64,000 bases of DNA from Tiliqua scincoides. Lineage: Eukaryota; Chordata; Lepidosauria; Squamata; Scincidae. The stretch spans positions 33,360,274-33,424,273 of the forward strand of contig NC_089824.1 of the NCBI RefSeq assembly GCF_035046505.1. The letters are read 5' to 3'. Below the pieces are notes generated by a model. That model searched no databases, was not told the origin of the DNA, and saw nothing but the letters and a program-made list of their open reading frames with translations. Shown here in pieces: positions 1 to 11,399 of the stretch. Positions within the stretch are counted from its first letter, which is position 1; every line of letters starts with the position of its first letter. Made by a program: the position numbers and the translations under genes.

Positions 1-904
1 GCATAATATCAGTGGCAAGCACAAGTCCTGTTGTATAAATTAAGCCAGGCCACCTGGACATTCTTTTCAGCTTCCTTCTCTAGGAAATCTCTCCTGCCAA
101 CAATCTAAGCATAGATGCAACCCACACTTTACCATACCTTTTGTTCCTTCAGGAAATATTCCAATCCGGAGTGCAATTACACTCCTGGAAGATCACACCT
201 CAACTCAACCAAGCCCAGAAAACTCTTGACTGCATACCCAGGAAATGTTCCAAATACCATCATTCTCCCAGGAATGTCTTTGTATCCATTGATGAAAGTC
301 CTATAACTAACTCTGCTTTGGGAGCAGAATTTTGGCATGCACTGAAGGTGCCCATGCCATTTTGGTAGCCTCTTCCATATAAACTTCCACCATTTTTGTG
401 GCATTTTCTGCCCTACTGAAGGCATCCCCACTGTCCAGTTATGGCAAGGTCCTTCCTGCATGGAAAGCTTCTTTCTTCAGTAGCTGCCCTGAGAGGAGTT
501 ACTTTCTCTGCCCACTGTGGACACCTTTTTGACTGCATACCTCTGGTGATGCAGCCAGGTTCTTCTTTCACAGAAGGACTTCATACCCCACACTACCCAA
601 CAGATTTAGGGTAAGTAATTTCACTTCTCCTCCAGCCCAGATAATAACTCTGCCTCCCTTTTACTAAAAGCCTCCATTCCCCAGTGCTTGTTTTAAACCT
701 CCCACTAATTTTCTCCTTTTCTCCCACTGGTTCATCTCTGGCAGAGGAAGCTCAGCCCAGCTGGCAGCCTGCCTCTTTCCTGCCTTCAATTAATGATGCC
801 ATGCCCACCTTGCCTGTCCAAACAGAGCTATTTACCAATACTCTTCCACCCATAACCACTTAAATCTTTGCACAACTGATTCTCCAAGGAAGCATTGCTT
901 TTTT
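1..904. other. Gene-free stretch, nothing recognised
   Basis: Only short chance reading frames on both strands. If CHMP4C extends leftwards from its exon 1, this is probably intronic sequence of that gene. I looked on the minus strand for later CHMP4C exons and recognised none. Confidence 0.4.
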
Positions 905-1165
905 TTGTTTCTAAGAACATAAATAGAGCCCTCGTGGATCAAGACAAATGTCCCCTTAGTCCAGCTTGCTGTATCTCACAGTGGTCCACAAGATCCCTCA
1001 AAGAGCACACAAGATGACAAGAATACCTGTATCCTGTACTCTCTTGTATCTGGCTTGTAACCTATGATGGACTTTTCCTACATAAATCTGTCCCATCCAC
1101 TTTTAAAGCCATCTAGGGCAGGTGCCATCCCCACACCCTGTGACAAGGAGTTCCACTGATGAATT
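905..1165 (-). mobile_element. CR1-type LINE 3' end, decayed
   Basis: Read on the minus strand this matches the better preserved copies near 26.9, 42.6 and 63.8 kb. Shared blocks are the AAGAACATAA end, the 'tagtccagcttgctgtatct' block and the 'ggagttccac' block. It is clearly more diverged than those copies, so probably older. Confidence 0.7.
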
Positions 1166-3011
1166 ATATATATCTCTTAATAAAAATATTTTGGGGTGTC
1201 TCATGGTTACAAGTAGCCTAACTGGAAGCACTTTGAGGTTGTTCGCTCCACTCCACTATCCAGGCAACAATTCCTAAACTGTTATATAATGCAAGAGGTG
1301 AAAATGCAGTGTAATTTCCCCAATTTAGCTTAATTCTGAGCTGGACTAACCGATGTCAAAAGCTGACACCCATTTGTACAGGTGTGGATCTCCCATTCAG
1401 TCTATGGGGCAAAGGGTTCCTAGAAACACAGTTTATAGCATTGGGGAACCTTCAGGAGGCTTCTCCGACGCCGGCACAGGTTGTGCAAGGCTCTATGAGC
1501 CTCAGGTGAGTGAGGGGGTGGCAACAGCCCACTGGGGCACCATTGTGAACCTTTGCCCCAGGTTGTGGGGCCAGGGTGGTTCGCCACTGCATTCGTATCC
1601 TTTCTAATAAAGCAATTAGTATCTTATTTCCTCCTGTTAGGTTTTTTTTTTTGCAAATTAAAATTCACAAGCCATCTCTGAGAACAGAAACAAATAGTGA
1701 TTGGGAAATATTTTTCTAAGACAGCTCTGCAGCTCACTTCAGTGCTCTTAAGAATAAGCTGCTAGGCTTGTTCTGTGGTAACATGAAACTCTTGCATCAT
1801 CATAGGACTTCAAAGGACGGCACAGTCATGACATCCAAGTCACACACAAGGAATACAGCTCATCATCATGAGACACACAACATCACCAACAGTACATGTG
1901 TTAAACTTCTATTAGCAACTGCGCAGATTTATCCCACGTTTCCCTAGAGTTTAACAATGACAATTTGGTAGGACAGAGAAGGACATTTTCTGAGTACTCA
2001 AAGGGATAATATTTGGTGACTGGTAAAATGCAATAATTTTCTCAAGCAACATTCCCTGATCTGGAAGAATGTGGTTATACGGGTGTCACAAGCCGCTCTT
2101 CAACGCTGTTCCTGATGCTATTGGTTGCAAACAACTCTCCACCATGTTTTGCACAATTCTGCAGAAGTTTGTTTTTTTCAGTTTAATTTTTAACTCTTTG
2201 GATGTTTAATTCTCACCTGCTATACAACTCTAGTGCAGGGAAGCTCATCTGGCTTTCTTCTTTTCAAAAGTGGAACAGCAGGACAACAGCTGCAAAGATA
2301 ATCAACCAACACTTTGCCATTTTCTTTGAGAATTCCCCCTTCCCCTTATTCTTTGGAGGTCTCTCCTGTCCAGAAGTGCTTATCCAGGCAGAGTTAAATA
2401 ACAAGGCTGGTGGGTACAGCAAGTCAGCTGTCCCCTTTCTACAGCCAAATCATCTTCCAATCACCATTGTCAGTTATTACATGTGGTCATTGAAAACACT
2501 GTTGTGAAAGGAGCATGCAAAAGCTGCTAAACAATTGGAGCAGCATGTGATACATTATATGTATAGCGGGGAGAAGATTTGTTAGATGTTCCGTTCATTA
2601 TTTTGAAATGGGATTGCATCCAAAAAACTATAAACACAGAATGCACGCAACATTGCTCTCTTCCAACTCCTTTCCATTAGTACAATAGAAATTCCCTTAT
2701 CTACAGCTTGCACATGAAAGGAGACTTCCTCTGTCCACCTCCCAGCAAAAAACCCTCCTGAAGTGGCCCAATAGCTGTGCTTGGCACATCATACAAATGG
2801 ACAATATGTGCCAGCATGACCCTGGCATTAAATAATTATAGCACCCATGGCTGAAGAGAACGAACTTGAAGATTCTGATGGCTTTTACAGTTGTGTGCAT
2901 GACTGTCCATTTCAACATTGCCTGCATATGTTTTGGACCCCCACTCCAAACCCTTCCTTTGCAATTATACCATCATCTAACCCAGGGGTTTTCAAAGAGT
3001 GCGTTGAAATG
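1166..3011. other. Gene-free stretch, nothing recognised
   Basis: No exon with homology that I recognise and no complete repeat. The reading frames here are short and unrelated to known families as far as I can see. Confidence 0.35.
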
Positions 3012-3019
3012 CCTTAGGG

Positions 3020-3382
3020 CAGTGTTTCTCAAACTGTGGATTGAGACTCACTAGGTGGGTCGTGAGCCAATTTCACGTGGGTCCCCATTAATTTCATTAT
3101 TTTATTTTTAATATATTAGACTTGATGCTACCATGCTACATGACTGCACCTGCGGATATTTTACAGATCTGTACTTTTATCAGGGTACTATGTATAAGCT
3201 TTTAACAATGATAGTCAATGGGACTTACTCCTGGGTAAGTGTGGATAGGATTACAGCCTAGGATTGTTGAAAACTTTCCTGCTTGATGATGTCACTTCCA
3301 GTCATGACATCACTTTTGGTGGGTCTTGACAGATTCTCATTCTAAAAAGTGGGTCCCGGTGCTAAATGTGTAAGAACCACTG
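3020..3382 (+). mobile_element. hAT-like non-autonomous DNA transposon (subfamily A)
   Basis: Starts CAGTGTTTCTCAAACTG and ends AGAACCACTG, typical hAT-like termini. It is flanked by an 8 bp duplication matching at 7 of 8 positions (ccttaggg at 3012-3019, tcttaggg at 3383-3390). The same sequence recurs at 22696 and 40419. There is no transposase frame. Its interior carries a half copy of the 90 bp palindromic unit near 3205-3262. Confidence 0.85.
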
Positions 3383-3390
3383 TCTTAGGG

Positions 3391-4179
3391 CATCACAGCA
3401 CACTCACAGGGACGCTCCAGTGACCCCTCCTACCTTTCTCCCCCAGATGCCATCTTTGTGAGATTCAAAATGGTGGCACCTGGGGGGGGGAATAGGTAGG
3501 AAAACCTGAGTTTTGTGAGATCCAAGATGATAGCATCCAATTGAGAAGAGGCTGTGGGGGCTTTGTGACCCAGATAAGTTTGGGAGCCATTGAAACCTGA
3601 TATCCACAGTGGTCTACAGGTTGCTACATTGCCACAAAGATCTTTCTTGTAAGACCTGCACAAGAACAGAGATTGAGAATCAAAGCCTTCAGATGGCATC
3701 CACAAGCTACCAAATCTGAAGCCTAACAGCCCTACTCAGTGAGTAAGCAGGTGCAAAGGGGGCACACTGCCTGATGTTACAAAATAGACAATATTGCACA
3801 CTTCCACAGAATTTCACAATCAATACTACAGATCCGAACTCAGTCAACAACTCAATAATAAATCAATTCATTAAATATCAAGATTTCAATAAAACGTTCA
3901 ATGACAATTTTTTTAACACAAAAACCTTAACAAGGCAAGCATTGTAGAGATTTGGGTATGGGTTTAGCATAGGACTGCAATCAGTTTCATTAAAAAATAA
4001 TGAATGAATCTACTAAAGAGGCACCACCAATAAACTGGACATCAGATTTTAAAAATACATATATTTAATTACATATTTAATACTGTGAAAAACACACACA
4101 GCAAGCACCATTTTAAAAGGCAGTCCCCATTTCCTCTCATACAGATCATCTCAGCAGATGATGTCTGCTATCGCAGGAG
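3391..4179. other. Gene-free stretch, nothing recognised
   Basis: AT-rich sequence without recognisable exon or repeat boundary. An A/T-rich run around 4050-4085 precedes a decayed CR1 end. Confidence 0.35.
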
Positions 4180-4505
4180 TGCATCATGTGTGAAGGCACT
4201 TATATGGTGTACAATTAGTCTGGGGAATGTACTGCCGCAACATGTGATGATAGTCACTAGCTTGGATTATTTAAATTGGGACTGAACAAATTCAGAGAAC
4301 AGGTCAGTCAATGGCTATGTGCTACACCTCTGGGTTCAGCTATAGTAAGCCGCTGAATTTCAGATGCAGGGGAGCAAGGAAATGAGATAAGCATGACTTT
4401 CACTCTTGCTTGTGGACCTGAGGCAACTTGGGATCATAGGGATAAACACTGGACTAAATGGCTTTTTGGCCTGATCCAGTCAGGCTTTCCTTATATTCCC
4501 ACCTA
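4180..4505 (+). mobile_element. CR1-type LINE 3' end, strongly decayed
   Basis: The right part keeps 'ggcctgatccag', followed by 'ggctttccttatattccc', as in the CR1 ends on the plus strand at 11.8 and 24.3 kb. The left part resembles the 'cttggattatttaaa' region of the same 3' ends. No open reading frame remains. Confidence 0.5.
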
Positions 4506-5017
4506 TGTACAAAGTATGCCTCTTGCTTCAGATTTTTTTTTTTTAAACCTGTAGGTTACTTTAAAAGAAATCCTTGTCAAGTACTATAATCAATTAACAA
4601 GGTGACAGCCCTAGTCTGGCATCACTTTATTGGGATAAAGTCCAAGTGTACAGTTTATAAACTCACAACACCCACTGCCACATTTGGCTACACTGTTGCC
4701 AACAAGTTAACTTCCCTTCCAAGTTCATGTGAAGTTAAACCCCACACAGAACTTTTGAAAGTGACTGAAATCTGGATATTCAGGTATCTGGATTCCTATC
4801 AGTGCTGTTTGCACAATGCATGATATTTCAAAGTGCTGGTGCTGCAGACCAAAGTTTAAGAGGTTCTAGGAAGCAGAGCTTTCAGCAAAGGAAAGGAAGA
4901 ATGAATGAGGGTCACAAGCACCCCTGTTCTATGCACAGTTACTCTGAATGAACTTGGTGGGATGTGACTCATTTCCATGGGGCCTTTCCTCTAGTATCCT
5001 ATCCTGTATGCAATCAC

Positions 5018-5114
5018 AGACATGCAGCACAATCTAAGCATGTTTTCTCAGAAGCAAGTTTAGCTATGTTCAATGCTACTTACTCCCAGGAAAGCATGCA
5101 CAGGATTACAGCCC
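5018..5114. repeat. 90 bp palindromic MITE-like unit, diverged
   Basis: Contains the pair 'tcagaagcaagt' and 'acttactcccaggaaag' with 'acaatct' at one side and 'aggattacagcc' at the other, the pattern of the short inverted-repeat unit best seen at 8425-8514. Confidence 0.6.
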
Positions 5115-5617
5115 TATTCTTTGTTAGCATACAACCCCAAGTTAAGCTGAACCATGAGCCGACAGAGCCATTCTTGCAGTGAACTATTATATAAGTTCAG
5201 AACACACCCCTGTGACTTCATGCAGCTGTTTTTATGAGGTAGCTAGGGGAGGTCCAAGGATGTGAAATAACACTTCCATTGTTACATATTCATCTATTTC
5301 TAGATTGGATTCCAGTCAATCCTAAAAACGTACATTAAAGACCAACAACAAATCCAAGAACATATTTTCATCTGACAACTGCTCCTTAAGCCATGCAAAG
5401 CTCTTTAATTTTTAAAACACAGCCCTGGAAATGCCTGAACTTGAAAAAGAAGCATGTTCATTATATACTTCACAACTATAATTAAATGTGAATCAGGCAG
5501 TCACCAAAATATTCCACTTTTAAAATGTTTGCATCTTGTGGATGGACTTAAACAGGTAAACCATCAGGAATCTTAAGGTTTTGTTCTATCTCTACTAACC
5601 TTGGTTGGTTCAGAGCT

Positions 5618-5699
5618 AGCTATGCATGTTTACTCAGAAGTAAGTCCAATCAAATTCAATAGCACTTACTCCCATGTAAGTGCAATTAGGATTGCAGCT
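5618..5699. repeat. 90 bp palindromic MITE-like unit
   Basis: Shows 'actcagaagtaagtcc', 'cacttactccca' and the end 'aggattgcagc'. Same unit as 8425-8514, in the opposite reading direction. Confidence 0.65.
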
Positions 5700-6035
5700 T
5701 TATTTACCATTAGTACTAACAGTTCTAGGCACCTTAACACAATCATAACAGTGATGTAATCAATGTGCTATTTGTAAAGGATGTGTAAGCATACACCATT
5801 ATAGTATTACTATATTTATATCATACTATTAATGTCCCATGAGTCTTACAGATAAGTTTCTGCTCCCAAAGAACTTGCAATCCAGAACAGTAAGAAAGTA
5901 ACAGAAGAAAGGACAGGCAGACAAAGGAGAGAAGAATGTTGGCAAATACAATCACACCCTATTTAAAGTTGGATTACAGGTGAACAGGAAGATCATTTGG
6001 TCCTAAAGTACTTACTAAAAGAACCATACAGTATC

Positions 6036-6240
6036 AGTATGTGTAGTGGTTAGAGCAACAGACAGCGAGAACAGGTTCAAATCATCACTACAGCCATGAA
6101 GTTCAGTGACTTTGGGCTAGCAACTACCTCCCATCCTAACCTACCTCAAAGGATTATTGTGAGGATAAAGTGGAAGAGGGAGAATTTTTCGTGCTACCTT
6201 GAATTCCTTGAAGGAAGAGAGGGGAGGGACAAAAAGAAGT
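6036..6240 (+). mobile_element. tRNA-derived SINE
   Basis: An A-box-like 'tagtggttagag' and a B-box-like 'ggttcaaatc' are followed by 'acctacctcaaaggattatt', 'gtgaggataaa' and 'ttgaattccttgaaggaa'. This is the usual order of a tRNA-head SINE common in reptiles. It is diverged and not a functional tRNA gene. Confidence 0.7.
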
Positions 6241-7004
6241 GTAACTTTTTTTCTATTACATCAAGCTCAAAGGGGTTTACTTCCATGGGATTGGGATTTA
6301 CTTCCAGAACTACACTATATAAGGAAGTGAAAAGGGTGAGGTATGGAGAAAAGGTGTCAGTTCCTGCACAGCAACAGCAATAAATAACATGGGAGTCATT
6401 TAAGGAAACCTTTCATTGATAGCATTGCTGGACATGATACCATGCTAAAACTACCAGATTCTGAAAACACTTTAAACCAGTTCAAAGTTTAGTTTATTTA
6501 TAAGCCAACTGGATAAAAGTATCAAACTTGTTAATGGGTGCAAAGTTCACAGTGCTACAGTTGATTAGAAAACATGGAGCACCCTATGCAGAGATTGCAG
6601 AGGTCCCAATTTTGTGCAGAGAGAGTTTTCTTTGAGGAGAACAGGCAAGGGGAAAGAGAAGGGAGAATCGCAAGTGCACTGGTTGGAAATAGAAAAATTT
6701 AATGTTTTTGCATAGGAAAAGACACTCAGATCCTGCTACTGCATAATCACATGCAAGGATTACAAATGGAAGGGGGTTGCCTTAGATACAAATGCAAGGG
6801 ACAACTGTGACTTTCAAGCTGATGTAAACAAAGTGAAAACCCTATATGTATAGGACATGTCCTCTTTTTTAGCCTTCTGTCCTGGAAAAGAACTCCAATG
6901 TCCTCCTTTTCCTGTGAGTGGCCCCAGCAAGCAGTGCACAGTCTTCTTGCAATTAATACATTATATGTAATAGTTTAAAATTTAATAATAAATAGTATAT
7001 TTAA

Positions 7005-7078
7005 ACCCATTTCTGCCCAGCCCACAGGTGTACACATTCGATCCCTGTTGTGCATATACAACTTTGGGCAGAAATGGT
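7005..7078. mobile_element. 74 bp piggyBac-like MITE
   Basis: Inverted termini ACCCATTTCTGCCC and GGGCAGAAATGG, flanked on both sides by TTAA (7001-7004 and 7079-7082). A second copy of exactly the same length lies at 60737-60810, also flanked by TTAA. TTAA duplication is the hallmark of piggyBac insertion. No transposase is present. Confidence 0.65.
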
Positions 7079-7296
7079 TTAAATTAACCACATGGAATCA
7101 ATAAACAAGCGCTTCTAGCTTTTATTTTGCCGTGTCCTACATTTTTCCTCAAATGTCCTACATTTTGGGGTAATGTGGGGTTATGACATCTGCTCACCAG
7201 ACAGACAGACGGTTTTGGACTGCCCCCTAACCACAATTAGACACTGTCGAAAGGTGGGCACTTTGCACGCGCTCAGAGTTACCTTCTCTTAGGCTA

Positions 7297-7377
7297 CAAT
7301 CCTATCCACATTATCTGGGAGTAAGCCCTATTGACTAGAATGGGGCTTACTTCTGAGTAGACATGCATAGGATTGGG
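7297..7377. repeat. 90 bp palindromic MITE-like unit
   Basis: Well preserved: 'caatcctatcc', 'gggagtaagccctattgac', 'ggggcttacttctgagtag' and 'cataggattggg'. Lies just downstream of CHMP4C exon 1 in the sense of that gene. Confidence 0.75.
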
Positions 7378-7489
7378 TTCCTAACTAGCAGCACCTGCTC
7401 CAAGGCCAAGAACCAAAACTCTATCCAAAGCTCTATCCCAAGTGGAGTTCCCGGAGTGAGGCCCAGTTCAAGGCGAAGCCCCGATGATC

Positions 7490-7960
7490 ATCCAGCGTCA
7501 CTCACCCCTCTTGTCCCTGGTGCCGTGCCTCTTGGCCAGCGCCAGCTCCTTCGCGATCCTGGCCTCCAGGTACTCCTGCTTCTTGGTGAGCATCTCCTCC
7601 GTCTCCCGCAGCCGGGCCAGGGCCTCCTGGGGCGTGGGGCCCCCCTTGCCTTTGCCCCTGGAGTAGCCGGAGCCCCCGCCGCCCTTGAAGAACTTGTGGA
7701 TCTTGCTCATCGCGGCGCTTCCAGGGCTGGACTGCTTGGAAGACTCCCGGAGGAAAGGCTGGCGCGGCCCAAGCGCTCCTTCCGGGGCTTCAGCAGCGAC
7801 AACAAACACCAGGCGGCCGGGACTGCATCGCCCAGCTCCGTCCGGTCGCAGCAACCAAGAAACGCCGGGAGGGAAGGAAGCGGCGCCTCCCAGGGACGAG
7901 GCCACGTGAGTGCCACGCACCTGCCCCAGGTGTGCCACCTGGGAATGTGCACCACCCCCA
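7490..7960. promoter_or_regulatory. CHMP4C: CpG-rich CHMP4C start region
   Basis: Local high density of CG dinucleotides around CHMP4C exon 1 and its upstream side, unlike the AT-rich flanks. A perfect E-box CACGTG sits at 7906-7911. The transcription start cannot be read from the sequence alone. Confidence 0.6.
7506..7710 (-). CDS. CHMP4C: CHMP4C exon 1 (charged multivesicular body protein 4c)
   Basis: Partial gene: the first coding exon only. ATG at 7710 (minus) opens 68 codons plus one base. The protein begins MSKIHKFFKGGGG and continues through PTPQEALARLRETEEML and KKQEYLEARIAKELALAKRHG, matching the N-terminal basic helix of SNF7/CHMP4 proteins. The exon ends at 7506 in a consensus donor GTGAGT (7505-7500), in phase 1, matching my memory of the CHMP4 exon boundary before the ALQALKRKK segment. 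CHMP4 proteins polymerise as ESCRT-III filaments on membranes in endosomal sorting and abscission; CHMP4C acts in the abscission checkpoint. CHMP4C is preferred over CHMP4A/B because ZFAND1 lies divergently next to it, as in human. The remaining exons must lie to the left on the minus strand; I could not find them in 1-7490, so intron 1 may exceed 7 kb. The glycine-rich insert after residue 9 is longer than in human. Confidence 0.88.
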
Positions 7961-8424
7961 GGCACGCAGCAGGAGCCACTGCCAAGCCTGTGAGGTCAGC
8001 GCCGCAGATACCGTGCACGCTTCCCTGGCAGGAAGTCTCACTGAGCATTGCAGGGTTTACTTGTGAGTAGGCTTGCATTGGGCTCCCCAGAAGCTGCACC
8101 TGTAGAGCTGAAGTACTGAACAATCCACGCTCTTGGCTCTGATCAAGCTTGTCTCATCCCGATCCCCAGACCTGGCCACTCTCCAGCCACCCCTGGCTTC
8201 CCCCCTCCGCCTGCCCCCCCCAAACGTGTGCCCTTCCCTCATCTGCCCTTCAACGCAGTGCTGAACAGAGTTGGGAGCTTCTCAGGCAGCCACAGCCCTG
8301 CATCTACTCATCCCCTTTAATAGGGTTCTTGCTGATTGTGCCCATTTTACAGACAGGAAACTGAGGGTAAAACTAACCCCACGTTACTCAGAACAGTAAG
8401 TCCTTTTGAATTCAATGGGACTGA

Positions 8425-8514
8425 CAGCCCAATCCTATCCACACTTTCCTGGGAGTAAGCCCCATTGACTGCAATGGGACTTACTTCTAAATAGACATGC
8501 TTAGGATTGGGCTG
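8425..8514. mobile_element. 90 bp palindromic MITE-like unit, best copy
   Basis: Perfect 13 bp ends CAGCCCAATCCTA and TAGGATTGGGCTG, with a second inner inverted pair around 'gtaagccccattg' and 'caatgggacttac'. It is flanked by TGA on both sides (8422-8424 and 8515-8517), consistent with a 3 bp target duplication. Confidence 0.8.
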
Positions 8515-8517
8515 TGA

Positions 8518-8607
8518 GGCTGCAATCCTACATACACTTTCCTGGGAGTAAGCCCCATTAAACGCAGTGGAACTTACTTCTGGGTAAACATGCATAGGAT
8601 AGTGCTG
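8518..8607. mobile_element. 90 bp palindromic MITE-like unit, tandem neighbour
   Basis: Starts GGCTGCAATCCTA immediately after the TGA that closes the previous copy and ends 'cataggatagtgctg'. It has the same length, 90 bp, as its neighbour. The two together look like serial insertion at one target, or a tandem duplication. Confidence 0.75.
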
Positions 8608-8653
8608 TTTCCCTCCCAGGTGTGTATAGGATTGCAGTCTATGTAGGATTTGA

Positions 8654-8829
8654 GGGCCCAATGCTATCCAACTTTCCAGCACTGATTCAGCTATGTCAAT
8701 AGGGCATGTGCTGCATCCTGCAGCAGACAGGGAGGTCTTCCTCAAGGTGATGGAATATTGGTTCCCTTAAAGGGGGGGGGGCTGAATTGCAGCTCCATCA
8801 GCACTGGAAAGTTGAATAGGATTGGACCC
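8654..8829. mobile_element. 175 bp inverted-repeat MITE
   Basis: Left end GGGCCCAATGCTATCCAAC and right end GTTGAATAGGATTGGACCC form long inverted termini with an additional 'tttccagcactgat' arm. It is flanked by TGA at 8651-8653 and 8830-8832. Relatives lie at 20000 and 27891. Confidence 0.75.
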
Positions 8830-8896
8830 TGAATCTGCTATTGCTCAGAGCTAAATACCTAGTTTGGATGCTTGTTGCTTCATTTATTGATGTACT

Positions 8897-11149
8897 CATG
8901 TTGGCAACCTTCAGTCTCGAAAAACTATGGTATCGCGCTCTGAAAGGTGGTTCTGGAACAACATCTAGTGTGGTTGAAAAGGCCAATTCGGGAGTGACAG
9001 TCCCTTCCACACTGGGAGCAAGTGCAGTCTGTCCCTGGTCTGTCTCCCTGGCTATGGGCCTTTCTTCTTTGCCTCTTTGTCTCTGTCTGTTGGCCAAGTG
9101 TCTCTTCAAACTGGGAAAGGCCATGCTGCACAGCCTGCCTCCAAGCCGGCCGCTCAGAGGCCAGGGTTTCCCACCTGTTGAGGTCCACTCCTAAGGCCTT
9201 CAGATCCCTCTTGCAGATGTCCTTGTATCGCAGCTGTGGTCTACCTGTAGGGCGCTTTCCTTGCACGAGTTCACCATAGAGGAGATCCTTTGGGATCCGG
9301 CCATCATCCATTCTCACGACATGACCAAGCCAATGCAGGCATCTCTGTTTCAGCAGTGCATACATGCTAGGGATTCCAGCTCATTCCAAGACTGTGTTGT
9401 TTGGAACTTTGTCCTGCCAGGTGATGCCGAGGATGTATCGGAGGCAGCGCATGTGGAAAGCGTTCAGTTTCCTCTCCTGTTGTGAGCGAAGAGTCCATGA
9501 CTCGCTGCAGTACAAAAGTGTACTCAGGACGCAAGCTCTGTAGACCTGGATCTTGGTATGTTCCATCAGCTTCTTGTTGGACCAGACTCTCTTTGTGAGT
9601 CTGGAAAATGTGGTAGCTGCTTTACCGATGCGCTTGTTTAGCTCGGTATCGAGAGAAAGAGTGTCGGAGATCGTTGAGCCAAGGTACACAAAGTCATGGA
9701 CAACCTCCAGTTCATGCGCAGAGATTGTAATGCAGGGAGGTGAGTCCACATCCTGAACCATGACCTGTGTTTTCTTCAGGCTGATTGTCAGTCCAAAATC
9801 TTGGCAGGCCTTGCTAAAATGATCCATGAGCTGCTGGAGATCTTTGGCAGAGTGGGTAGTGATAGCTGCATCGTCGGCAAAGAGGAAGTCACGCAGACAT
9901 TTCAACTGGACTTTGCTCTCAGTCTGGAGAGGTTGAAGAGCTTTCCGTCTGATCTGGTCCGGAGATAGATGCCTTCTGTTGCAGTTCCAAAGGCCTGCTT
10001 CAGCAGGACAGTGAAGAAAATCCCAAACAAGGTTGGTGCAAGAACACAGCCCTGCTTCACTCCGCTTCGGATGTCAAAGGGGTCTGATGTGGAGCCATCG
10101 AAGACAACAGTGCCCTTCATGTCCTTGTGGAAAGATCTGATGATGCTGAGGAGCCTGGGTGGACATCCAATCTTGGGGAGAATCTTGAAGAGGCCGTCTC
10201 TGCTGACCAGGTCGAAAGCCTTCGTGAGATCTATGAAGGCTATAAAGAATGGCTGTCGTTGCTCCCTGCATTTCTCCTGCAGTTGTCTAAGGGAGAATAC
10301 CATATCAGTGATGGACCTGTTGGCTCGGAATCCACACTGCGATTCTGGATAGACGCTCTCTGCAAGTACCTGGAGCCTCTTTAGTGCAACTCGGGCAAAC
10401 AGCTTTCCTACAAGGCTAAGGAGAGAGATGCCAAGGTAGTTGTTGCAGTCACCCCTGTCACCTTTGTTCTTGTACAGCGTGATGATGTTTGCATCCCTCA
10501 TGTCTTGAGGTACTCCACCTTCTCTCCAGCAAAGACAGAGGATTTCATGCAGCTCAGTGATGATTATCTCTTTGCAGCACTTTAGGACTTTAGCAGGGAT
10601 GCTGTCTTTTCCAGGTGCCTTGCCAAAGGCAAGGGAGTCCAGGGCCACATGAAGTTCTTCTAGGGTTGGTTCACTGTCAAGCTCCTCCAGCACAGGCAGG
10701 CACTCAATGTTGTTCAGCACTTCTTCGGTGACTACATTTTCTCTGGAATATAGCTCAGAGTAGTGCTGCACCCAGCGTTCCATCTGCTGCGCCCGATCCT
10801 GGATGACCTCGCCTGCGGCAGACTTCAGAGGGGCATTTTCTTCTGTGTTGGACCTAGGGCCAGCTTGATACCATCATATATCCCCTTGATGTTGCCCGTG
10901 TCAGCTGCTATCTGTATCTTGGAACAGAGCTGGAGCCAGTAGTCATTAGCACATCTCCTGGCAGTCTGTTGGACTTTGCTGCGAGCAGCTCGGAGGACCT
11001 GCAGGTTGCGCTCACTGGGACAGGCCTTGTATGCTGCTTGAGCTCTCCTCTTTTCCTCAATGGCTGGTGTCAACTCCTCAGAGTGGGCTTCAAACCAGTC
11101 TGCCACCTTGTGGGTCTTCTTGCTGAATATGGACAAGGTGGTGTTGTAA
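8897..11149 (-). mobile_element. 5'-truncated LINE with reverse transcriptase ORF2
   Basis: A non-LTR retrotransposon on the minus strand, flanked by a perfect 11 bp duplication ATTGATGTACT (8886-8896 and 11150-11160). Reading 11136 to 8925 it encodes the pre-RT linker, the reverse transcriptase with FIDLTKAFDLVSRDG (thumb-side D), GVKQGCVLAPTLF and the catalytic FADDAAI, then the C-terminal WLGHVVRMDDGRIPKDLLYG block and a small Cys/His knuckle (CSQCGRDCHSRIGLFNH). It is broken: frameshifts near 10.8 and 9.9 kb and a stop near 9382 between NTVLE and the MYALLKQR block. The endonuclease half is missing through 5' truncation. I do not assign the clade; an RTE/CR1-like group is possible. The 3' end has TTGGCAACCTTCAGTCTCGA on the plus strand, shared with a SINE at 29.2 kb. 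Confidence 0.92.
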
Positions 11150-11399
11150 ATTGATGTACTAAGAAGCCTGAAATATTAGAAAGTTGTAAATAAACATAAA
11201 TAGCCATTGATTTTGTTAGCATGGTATGGTGTGGTCAACAGCATCTTTTGTTGAGATATGAGATCTTGTTCAGGAATAAAACTTTACAACAGATGTGATG
11301 TGATCTACCTATCAGAGTTGCTGAGAGCAAATAACATATGGTAAATTCACAACGCTACTGTGAGCCTCTGTGCCATGTGAGAATGGAGAGGCTCCAAAG

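Noticed and set aside
1-7490. CHMP4C exons 2-5
   Set aside because: I searched the minus strand for the ALQALKRKK, KAMKxVHENM and final LAAWAT segments and did not find convincing matches; they probably lie outside the window.
7363-8123. Open frames of 235 and 138 codons overlapping CHMP4C exon 1 and its upstream side
   Set aside because: Shadows of the CpG-rich CHMP4C start; no homology, and the conserved SNF7 frame is on the minus strand at 7506-7710.
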